Positions 1 through 4,951 of a stretch of 5,039 bases of DNA are shown in pieces. The stretch's first letter is position 1. The number at the start of each line of letters is the position of its first letter. Position numbers and translations under genes: made by a program. This DNA comes from an uncultured Collinsella sp. (lineage in GTDB: Bacteria > Actinomycetota > Coriobacteriia > Coriobacteriales > Coriobacteriaceae). The stretch covers positions 1 through 5,039 of the forward strand of contig CABSBA010000133.1 in NCBI GenBank assembly GCA_902475825.1. The letters are read 5' to 3'. Under the pieces are notes generated by a model, which ran no database searches, was not told the DNA's origin, and worked only from the letters and a program-made list of their open reading frames with translations.

Positions 1-740
1 TTGCAGACGGTACCGGCCTGCAGCAGGCCGAACTTACCAATGCAGGGCTCGTCGGCACCCAACTCGTCCATCAATTCGCGCTCGGCGACCAAGAACTTGG
101 CAGCCGCCAGCGCCGCATCGTGTGATTCGTTTACGGGAACGCCGTAAGTCTTGGCGATATGGATACTTGTCCCGTGAATGCGCACGTGCGTCTCACTCGA
201 GCGCGCCAGCAATGGACCGGAGCAGCTCGCCAACGTGTTTGCAGGCAGGTCGGGCCATACGTGGAACCCGAAGATGCGATCTGCCCCATAGCGCTCGAAT
301 ACGCCGCTCTCACACACCGTCTTGGCGCCACCGGTCGTTTCCTCGGCCGGCTGAAACACAAAGAGCACGTTGCGCTTGATGGCACCCGGCTGCTCACGAA
401 TCGCTCGGTCGACAAAAGTCGCCGCCGCGAGCGCCATGGCCATGTGACCGTCGTGACCGCACGCATGCATCTTGCCGGGATGCGTCGAGGCAAAGGCCGC
501 GCCCGTTGCCTCCGCGATGGGCAGGGCATCCATGTCGGCGCGAATCGCCGTAGCATGCGCGGCGCCCGTACCGGCATCGAAGAAAGCGCAGACACAGCTG
601 GGACACGGATGGGTCACCTCGCAGGCGAGCGGCCTCAACACGCCCTCAATATAAGCGATAGTCTGTGGAAGATCGAAGTCGAGCTCCGGGATCCTGTGCA
701 AGTCGCGCCGATAGCGACGGAGTTCTTGGAGCTCGGTCAT
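1..740 (-). CDS. M20 family metallo-amidohydrolase, candidate N-acetyl-diaminopimelate deacetylase (3' end outside window)
   Basis: The frame reads leftward from an ATG at 740-738 and stays open to the window edge, giving 246 residues without a stop. An M20D-type zinc peptidase N-terminus is clear: RRDLHRIPEL at residues 11-20, ADMDALPI at 68-75, the metal motif HACGHDGH at 92-99, the catalytic/metal pair PAEE at 131-134, and FHV with metal-ligand His160. Family members of about 380-400 residues hydrolyse N-acyl amino acids in the cytoplasm; B. subtilis DapL (YkuR) removes acetyl from N-acetyl-LL-DAP. The lid-domain segment reads HGTSIHIAK (189-197) where many members have GGHAA. It diverges from a riboswitch-controlled operon containing dapH, whose acetylase pathway needs such a deacetylase, so that role is plausible. 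Hippurate or other N-acyl amino acid hydrolysis is the alternative. The family is secure; the substrate is inferred. The last third is missing. Confidence 0.85.
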   Translation of the reverse strand, partial: MTELQELRRYRRDLHRIPELDFDLPQTIAYIEGVLRPLACEVTHPCPSCVCAFFDAGTGAAHATAIRADMDALPIAEATGAAFASTHPGKMHACGHDGHMAMALAAATFVDRAIREQPGAIKRNVLFVFQPAEETTGGAKTVCESGVFERYGADRIFGFHVWPDLPANTLASCSGPLLARSSETHVRIHGTSIHIAKTYGVPVNESHDAALAAAKFLVAERELMDELGADEPCIGKFGLLQAGTVC

Positions 741-746
741 AAAGGT

Positions 747-752
747 TCCTTT
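747..752 (-). promoter_or_regulatory. Ribosome binding site of the M20 amidohydrolase gene
   Basis: AAAGGA on the minus strand lies 6 nt before the ATG at 740-738. Another in-frame ATG sits five codons upstream (755-753), but it precedes this Shine-Dalgarno sequence, so the downstream ATG is the better start. Confidence 0.65.
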
Positions 753-852
753 CATAGGTGCGCGCCAGTTGCCATCTTATTGTGCCGCAAGATTGCCGCA
801 CTCTTATTTCCAGCATATCCCTGCATTTTTTAAACGTTATATACGAATACTC

Positions 853-881
853 TTGTTTGGTAAAGTGCAACGTGGTAGGGT
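853..881 (+). promoter_or_regulatory. Tentative promoter of the lysine operon
   Basis: TTGTTT (853-858) and TAGGGT (876-881) are separated by 17 nt. They would place transcription start near 888, just before the riboswitch. A competing reading is the extended -10 TGGTAAAGT (858-866), giving a start near 872. Neither is close to consensus. The AT-rich stretch of about 780-870 must also hold the promoter of the divergent minus-strand gene, but I see no convincing box pair for it. Confidence 0.35.
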
Positions 882-890
882 CGTTACCAC
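872..890. repeat. Inverted repeat GTGGTA-N7-TACCAC
   Basis: The perfect 6-bp arms at 872-877 and 885-890 are separated by 7 nt. The repeat ends 2 nt before the riboswitch aptamer and overlaps the tentative -10 box at 876-881. It could be a repressor operator, or a small 5' leader hairpin if transcription starts near 872. Confidence 0.5.
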
Positions 891-892
891 TT

Positions 893-1049
893 GATAGAGG
901 CGCGGGCACGAAGAACCGCGGGCGAGCCGGCAGGCTTTGACCCCGCGGGGAGGCGAAACCCGCCGAACTGGGCTTTTCGGGCACGAACAACCTGGTGGGC
1001 CTGCGGGAAACACCCGCAGGACTGTCTGCAGCAATGCAGGAGCGCTATC
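893..1049 (+). promoter_or_regulatory. Lysine riboswitch (L box) aptamer
   Basis: This leader RNA domain binds lysine and represses the downstream genes. It matches the L-box pattern: GATAGAGGCGCG at 893-904 (compare GATAGAGGTGCG in B. subtilis lysC), GGGGAGGCG with CGCCGAA around 947-967, TGGGCCTGC at 996-1004, GGACTGTC at 1019-1026 and GGAGCGCTATC at 1039-1049. Helices that pair by eye: P1 893-897/1045-1049; P2 901-906/942-947 with an inner hairpin 924-928/933-937; a small stem 952-955/961-964; P3 967-972/991-996; P4 1000-1007/1013-1020 (8 perfect pairs); and P5 1026-1030/1035-1039 closed by a GCAA tetraloop. I did not find a clear L2-L3 kissing pair. Its place directly before lysA-dapA fits the known regulon. 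Confidence 0.93.
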
Positions 1050-1110
1050 CGGACATTGGGTCCACGCTATGCGGATTCGATGCGCAGATGGCGCCGTCTG
1101 GATAGCGAGG
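1041..1110 (+). promoter_or_regulatory. Riboswitch expression platform with Shine-Dalgarno-sequestering pairings
   Basis: The likely ribosome binding site of lysA is GAGG at 1107-1110, 10 nt before the ATG. Segment 1062-1070 (CCACGCTAT) can pair with 1102-1110 (ATAGCGAGG) with one A-A mismatch, hiding that site. A stem 1085-1090/1095-1100 lies inside the loop. The P1 3' strand region 1043-1050 (CGCTATCC) is also perfectly complementary to 1100-1107. A third option pairs 1041-1044 with 1065-1068 and 1051-1054 with 1060-1063, which would occupy the anti-Shine-Dalgarno strand and free the site. No hairpin followed by a U-tract is present, so control is probably translational. The exact on and off states are inferred. 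Confidence 0.6.
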
Positions 1111-1120
1111 TTTACGGGAC

Positions 1121-3430
1121 ATGGCATTGACCCCCAACGAGGCATATGCGGCCAAGCAGCCGTTTGTGGACAAGGAGACGCTCGAGCATATCGTCGAGCA
1201 GTTCCCCACGCCGTTTCATCTATATGACGAGGCGGGCATCCGCCGCAACATGCAAGAGGTGCGCGACGCCTTCGCATGGAACCCGGGCTTTAAGGAATAC
1301 TTTGCCGTCAAGGCAAATCCCAACCCGGCGCTCATCTCCATTCTCAACGAATACGGTTGCGGCTGCGATTGCTCGAGCTATACCGAGCTCATGATCGCCC
1401 GCTCGCTGGGCATCACGGGACACGACATCATGTTCTCGTCCAACGATACGCCGGCTGCCGACTTTGAGCTCGCCGACAAATTGGGCGCCATCGTCAACTT
1501 TGACGACATCAGCCACATCGAGTTCTTTGAGCGCGTCGCGGGCCCCATCCCCAAGACGGTCAGCTGCCGCTTTAATCCGGGCGGCCTGTTCCAGCTCTCC
1601 AACGGCATCATGGATAACCCCGGCGACTCCAAATACGGCATGACCACCGAACAGCTCTTTGAGGCTTTCCGCATGCTCAAAGCCAAAGGCGCCGAGGACT
1701 TTGGCATCCACGCATTCCTTGCCAGCAACACCGTCGCCAACGACTACTACCCCAAGCTCGCGCGCATCCTCTTTGAGCTTGCCGTGCGCCTGGAGCGCGA
1801 GACCGGTGCACATGTCGCCTTCATCAATCTGTCCGGCGGCGTCGGCATCCCCTATCTACCCGAGCAGCAGGCCAACGACATTCACGCCATCGGCGAGGGG
1901 GTGCACGCGGCCTACGACGAGATCCTGGTTCCCGCCGGTATGGGCGATGTGGCCATCTGCACCGAGATGGGCCGCTTTATGATGGGGCCCTACGGCTGCC
2001 TGGTCACCAAGGCTATCCACGAAAAGCAGATCTACAAGGACTATATCGGTGTCGACGCAAGCGCCGTCGATCTGATCCGTCCTGCCATGTACGGCGCCTA
2101 CCACCACATTACGGTAATGGGTCAGCCGGGTGGCGCCGACAAGACCGCGGCGCCTGTCGCAAACACGTACGACATTACGGGCAATCTGTGCGAGAACAAC
2201 GACAAGTTCGCCATCGATCGCGAGCTGCCGCATATCGACATGGGTGATGTGCTCGTGATTCACGATACCGGCGCGCATGGCTACTCCATGGGCTACAACT
2301 ACAACGGCCGTCTGCGCTCCGCCGAGGTGCTGCTGCGCCCCGATGGCTCGGCTGACCTCATCCGCCGCGCCGAGCGCCCGGGCGATTACTTTGCCACACT
2401 CGACGTGCTGCCGAGCGGCCGAGAGCTGCTGGCCAAGTCGCGCGCCGAAAGTGCTCGCCGTCGTGCCCAAGACGAGCGCCTGGCAGTCGCCGCCCAATGG
2501 AACAAACGCATCCAGATCGCGGACGCGAAGGAGAAGAACATGGACATCCGCAATCTCGAGGGCTCAATCGTCGCCCTTGTTACGCCGTTTAAAAAGGACG
2601 GCAGCGTCGACTTTGACGCGCTCGAACGCCTTATCGATTTCCACCTGCAAAACGGCACCGATGCCATCCTCACCCTGGGCACCACCGGCGAGAGCGCCAC
2701 GATGACCGATGACGAGGACAACTCCGTCGTCGCCGCCGTGGTCAAGCATGTTGCAGGACGCGTCCCCGTCATCGCCGGCTCGGGCTCCAACTCCACGCAG
2801 ACGATGCTCACCAAGTCGCTCACCTACCAGGGCTTGGGAGCCGACGGCCTGCTGCTCATCACCCCCTACTACAACAAGTCCAACGAAGAGGGCATCTATC
2901 AGCACTTTAAGACCGTCGCCGATGCTGTGGACATCCCCTGCATCCTGTACAACATCCCCGGCCGCTGCGGCTGCGGCATCAGCGAGCGCAACGTAGAGCG
3001 CTTGGCCGCGCACCCCAACATCATGGGTATTAAGGAAGCCTCGGGCAACGTCGCCTACGCGGCCAAGATCGCCCACCTGCTGTCCGACGACTTCCGCATG
3101 TACTCGGGCGAGGACGCGCTCACCGTGCCGCTCATGAGCCTGGGCGCCTCGGGCACCATCAGCGTGTGGGCCGACGTTCAGCCGCAGCTTGTGCATGACA
3201 TGTGCCGCGCCTATTTGGACGGTGACGTGGCACGCGCCCGCAATATCCAGATTGCCGGCCAGCCGCTCATCAATGCCCTCTTTAGCGAGGTCAACCCCAT
3301 CCCCGTCAAGGAAGCGCTCGCTCAGATGGGTATGATCGAGGCAAACTACCGCATGCCGCTGTGCCCCATGGCCAACGACACGCGCTCTGCACTTACCGAT
3401 GCTCTGAAGGGAGCTGGTCTGCTTGATTAA
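1121..3430 (+). CDS. lysA-dapA: Fused diaminopimelate decarboxylase-dihydrodipicolinate synthase (LysA-DapA)
   Basis: One open frame of 769 codons. Residues 1 to about 418 form a PLP-dependent fold-III DAP decarboxylase (meso-DAP to L-lysine): PLP lysine in FAVKAN (Lys64), SGGVG at 238-242, EMGR at 282-285, IRPAMYGAY at 319-327 (Arg320 and Tyr324 for substrate), CENND with catalytic Cys357, and YNYNGR at 392-397. It belongs to a divergent subclade with HAFLASN (197-203) where LysA usually has HxHIGSQ. Residues about 420-473 are a charged, Arg/Ala-rich, probably helical linker. Residues 474-769 are a complete DapA with its Schiff-base lysine at 638. No stop or frame change separates the halves, and the linker keeps the GC-rich codon style. 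An in-frame TAG at 1103-1105 rules out a longer start; GAGG at 1107-1110 serves the ATG. It is the first gene after the lysine riboswitch. Either one long protein, or LysA-DapA plus free DapA, is made. Confidence 0.88.
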   Translation: MALTPNEAYAAKQPFVDKETLEHIVEQFPTPFHLYDEAGIRRNMQEVRDAFAWNPGFKEYFAVKANPNPALISILNEYGCGCDCSSYTELMIARSLGITGHDIMFSSNDTPAADFELADKLGAIVNFDDISHIEFFERVAGPIPKTVSCRFNPGGLFQLSNGIMDNPGDSKYGMTTEQLFEAFRMLKAKGAEDFGIHAFLASNTVANDYYPKLARILFELAVRLERETGAHVAFINLSGGVGIPYLPEQQANDIHAIGEGVHAAYDEILVPAGMGDVAICTEMGRFMMGPYGCLVTKAIHEKQIYKDYIGVDASAVDLIRPAMYGAYHHITVMGQPGGADKTAAPVANTYDITGNLCENNDKFAIDRELPHIDMGDVLVIHDTGAHGYSMGYNYNGRLRSAEVLLRPDGSADLIRRAERPGDYFATLDVLPSGRELLAKSRAESARRRAQDERLAVAAQWNKRIQIADAKEKNMDIRNLEGSIVALVTPFKKDGSVDFDALERLIDFHLQNGTDAILTLGTTGESATMTDDEDNSVVAAVVKHVAGRVPVIAGSGSNSTQTMLTKSLTYQGLGADGLLLITPYYNKSNEEGIYQHFKTVADAVDIPCILYNIPGRCGCGISERNVERLAAHPNIMGIKEASGNVAYAAKIAHLLSDDFRMYSGEDALTVPLMSLGASGTISVWADVQPQLVHDMCRAYLDGDVARARNIQIAGQPLINALFSEVNPIPVKEALAQMGMIEANYRMPLCPMANDTRSALTDALKGAGLLD
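2528..2533 (+). promoter_or_regulatory. Internal Shine-Dalgarno sequence for dapA
   Basis: AAGGAG, 6 nt before the in-frame ATG at 2540-2542, sits exactly where a free-standing DapA would begin. It is stronger than the site before lysA itself. This supports internal initiation within the fused frame. Confidence 0.7.
2540..3430 (+). CDS. dapA: 4-hydroxy-tetrahydrodipicolinate synthase (DapA), internal start within the fused frame
   Basis: The 296-residue product begins at ATG 2540 and is close to E. coli DapA in length (292). It is a TIM-barrel class I aldolase that condenses pyruvate and aspartate semialdehyde, the first committed DAP/lysine step. Catalytic residues align with E. coli at a constant offset of +4: Thr48-Thr49 in GTTGES, Tyr111 in TPYYNK, Tyr137 and Arg142 in YNIPGR, and Schiff-base Lys165 in GIKEASG. 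NPIPVKEAL near the C-terminus is also typical. The E. coli lysine-feedback residues His53, His56 and Glu84 correspond here to Asp57, Asp60 and Thr88, so feedback may be weak or absent. Its 3' end overlaps the dapB start. The enzyme identity is secure; whether it is made as a separate protein is inferred from the AAGGAG at 2528-2533. Confidence 0.8.
   Translation: MDIRNLEGSIVALVTPFKKDGSVDFDALERLIDFHLQNGTDAILTLGTTGESATMTDDEDNSVVAAVVKHVAGRVPVIAGSGSNSTQTMLTKSLTYQGLGADGLLLITPYYNKSNEEGIYQHFKTVADAVDIPCILYNIPGRCGCGISERNVERLAAHPNIMGIKEASGNVAYAAKIAHLLSDDFRMYSGEDALTVPLMSLGASGTISVWADVQPQLVHDMCRAYLDGDVARARNIQIAGQPLINALFSEVNPIPVKEALAQMGMIEANYRMPLCPMANDTRSALTDALKGAGLLD
3407..3413 (+). promoter_or_regulatory. 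Ribosome binding site of dapB
   Basis: AAGGGAG inside the end of dapA lies 9 nt before the TTG at 3423. It supports the TTG over the later ATG at 3441, which would remove the first strand of the Rossmann fold. Confidence 0.65.
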
Positions 3431-4163
3431 GACCGTCATTATGGGAACGGGCCGCATGGGCTCGCTCATTCGCACTACCGCCGAGAGCATTGTCGACGCC
3501 GCCGGTCAGCCCGTTTTCGACATCGTCGCCCAGATCGGCTTCGACTTGTCCGAGCTCGAGAACGCCCCGGCAGCCGACGTCATCATCGACTTCTCGAACG
3601 TCGTGGCCTTCGATGCCGTCGTCGCCTATGTCGAGCGCACGGGCGCAGCGTTGGTCTCGGGCACCACGGGCTACACACCCGAGCAGATGGATCGCCTGCG
3701 CGAGCTGGGTCAGAACGCCCGCGTCATGCACTCCGGCAATTATTCCATCGGTATCGCAGCCCTGCGTCATCTGGTAGCACAGGCCACACGCGAGCTGCCC
3801 GGCTTTGACTGCGAGATCGTCGAGACACACCATAACCAAAAGGTCGACGCCCCCAGCGGCACTGCCAAGTTGTTGCTCGACGCCGTGGTCGAGGCCGAGC
3901 CTGAGGCTGGCTACCACCCCGTCTATGGCCGCGAGGGCATGTGCGGCGCGCGCGACCCCAAGGAGATCGGCATGCACTCGCTGCGCGGCGGCACCGTCGC
4001 CGGCGTGCACGAGGTAAGCTTTTTCGGCCAGGACGAGGAGGTCACGCTCACGCACCGCGCCACGAGCCGTCAGATCTTCGTCAACGGCGCCCTGGCAGCC
4101 GCGCAGAAGCTCGTCACCCGCGAGCCTGGCTTCTATACGTTCGACCAGGTCATGTTTGCCTAA
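3423..4163 (+). CDS. dapB: 4-hydroxy-tetrahydrodipicolinate reductase (DapB)
   Basis: This 246-residue cytoplasmic enzyme reduces the DapA product to tetrahydrodipicolinate with NAD(P)H. The N-terminal Rossmann motif GTGRMG is at residues 8-13, followed by IDFS (55-58), SGTTG (79-83) and SGNYSIG (104-110). The catalytic signature ETHHNQKVDAPSGTAK (134-149) contains His136 and Lys140, equivalent to E. coli His159 and Lys163. GMHSLRGGTVAGVHEV (183-198) and THRATSR (210-216) complete the family pattern. It is shorter than E. coli DapB (273 residues): the GRMG-to-IDF(S/T) spacing is about 17 residues less, and no acidic residue is seen where E. coli has Glu38, which contacts the cofactor. The TTG start overlaps the dapA stop by 8 nt, so translation is probably coupled. 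The function is secure. Confidence 0.95.
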   Translation: MIKTVIMGTGRMGSLIRTTAESIVDAAGQPVFDIVAQIGFDLSELENAPAADVIIDFSNVVAFDAVVAYVERTGAALVSGTTGYTPEQMDRLRELGQNARVMHSGNYSIGIAALRHLVAQATRELPGFDCEIVETHHNQKVDAPSGTAKLLLDAVVEAEPEAGYHPVYGREGMCGARDPKEIGMHSLRGGTVAGVHEVSFFGQDEEVTLTHRATSRQIFVNGALAAAQKLVTREPGFYTFDQVMFA

Positions 4164-4186
4164 CCAGGTATCAACCGGATCCACTC

Positions 4187-4193
4187 AAAGGAG
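4187..4193 (+). promoter_or_regulatory. Ribosome binding site of dapH
   Basis: AAAGGAG, 9 nt before the ATG at 4203, lies in the 39-nt gap after dapB. It favours this ATG over the in-frame ATG at codon 7. I see no promoter or terminator in the gap, so dapH belongs to the same operon. Confidence 0.75.
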
Positions 4194-4202
4194 AGACAGC
4201 AA

Positions 4203-4922
4203 ATGAGTAATGCAGCCGAGATGGATGCACAGGAGATTATCAACTACATCGCAACCGCGCCCAAGAAAACGCCCGTCAAACTGTACGTGCGCGAAAAGCC
4301 GGGCATGAAGGTCCAGTGGGGCAATGCGCACGTCTACGGCGGTCGTCGTGGCAAGACCGTCTTTGGTGACTGGGATGAGCTCAAGGCCATCCTCGATGCC
4401 AATGCCGACTCCATCGACTACTACGATGTGGAGAACGACCGCCGCAACTCCGCCGTCCCCATGCTCGACCTTAAGGGCATCAACGCCCGCATCGAGCCGG
4501 GCGCGATTATCCGCGACCGCGTCGAGATTGGCGACCGCGCCGTCATCATGATGGGTGCCATTATCAACATCGGCTCCGTCATTGGCGAAGGCTCCATGAT
4601 CGACATGGGCGCCGTGCTGGGCGGCCGCGCCACCGTGGGCAAGAACTGTCACATCGGCGCCGGCACCGTGCTGGCAGGCGTTGTGGAGCCCGCCAGCGCC
4701 ACGCCCGTCATCATCGAGGACGACGTTATGATCGGCGCCAATGCCGTGGTCCTGGAGGGCGTGCACGTAGGCAAGGGCGCTGTCGTTGCCGCCGGCGCCG
4801 TGTGCGTCGAGGACGTCCCCGCCGGTGCCGTCGTGGCCGGTGTCCCCGCCCGCGTCATCAAGATGCGCGACGAGAAGACCGACAGCAAGACCGGCCTGGA
4901 AGAGGGTCTGCGCCAGCTCTAG
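4203..4922 (+). CDS. dapH: Tetrahydrodipicolinate N-acetyltransferase (DapH)
   Basis: This 239-residue protein transfers acetyl from acetyl-CoA to tetrahydrodipicolinate, committing the cell to the acetylase branch of DAP synthesis. It resembles B. subtilis DapH (YkuQ, about 236 residues) along its whole length. The N-terminal DapH domain spans roughly 1-90 and includes TPVKLYV (23-29), VFGDW (53-57) and [15 protein letters not shown] (76-90). A left-handed beta-helix of hexapeptide repeats covers about 95-215, with IEPGAIIRD (97-105), [15 protein letters not shown] (116-130), [15 protein letters not shown] (140-154) and [24 protein letters not shown] (177-200, quoted here as a region). The C-terminus GLEEGLRQL is also family-like. 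It is the acetyltransferase, not the longer succinyltransferase DapD of proteobacteria. It is the last gene of the operon, followed at once by a hairpin. Its presence implies an aminotransferase and a deacetylase elsewhere; the divergent M20 gene may be the latter. Confidence 0.96.
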   Translation: MSNAAEMDAQEIINYIATAPKKTPVKLYVREKPGMKVQWGNAHVYGGRRGKTVFGDWDELKAILDANADSIDYYDVENDRRNSAVPMLDLKGINARIEPGAIIRDRVEIGDRAVIMMGAIINIGSVIGEGSMIDMGAVLGGRATVGKNCHIGAGTVLAGVVEPASATPVIIEDDVMIGANAVVLEGVHVGKGAVVAAGAVCVEDVPAGAVVAGVPARVIKMRDEKTDSKTGLEEGLRQL

Positions 4923-4923
4923 G

Positions 4924-4951
4924 GTTACGCGGTTTTACCAAACCGCGTAAC
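4924..4951. terminator. Perfect 12-bp hairpin after dapH, possible bidirectional terminator
   Basis: GTTACGCGGTTT (4924-4935) pairs without mismatch with AAACCGCGTAAC (4940-4951) around a TACC loop, starting 2 nt after the dapH stop. No T-tract follows on either strand, so it is not a textbook intrinsic terminator. It may end transcription from both sides or protect the 3' ends of converging transcripts. It overlaps the stop codon of the probable minus-strand gene. Confidence 0.6.

Noticed and set aside
159..833. Plus-strand open frame of 224 codons opposite the M20 gene
   Set aside because: It lies antisense to a frame with clear M20 metal motifs and its peptide has no recognisable family pattern; it is a GC-rich shadow frame.
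1000..1020. Strong GC hairpin before lysA considered as an intrinsic terminator
   Set aside because: No U-tract follows and it fits exactly as helix P4 of the lysine riboswitch.
837..1277. Minus-strand open frame across the intergenic leader
   Set aside because: It crosses the riboswitch, whose conserved strings and paired helices explain the sequence, and runs into the start of lysA antisense.
2564..3490. Long minus-strand open frame (308 codons) opposite dapA
   Set aside because: The opposite strand encodes DapA with all catalytic residues. The antisense peptide is Val/Gly/His-rich, as expected from the complement of GC-rich codons.
3393..4184. Minus-strand open frame (263 codons) opposite dapB
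   Set aside because: A shadow of dapB; no independent motifs, and similar shadows occur opposite every gene here.
4203..4922. DapD (tetrahydrodipicolinate succinyltransferase) as identity of the last gene
   Set aside because: Length, the N-terminal DapH domain and the motifs VENDRRNSA and [15 protein letters not shown] match the acetyltransferase DapH instead.
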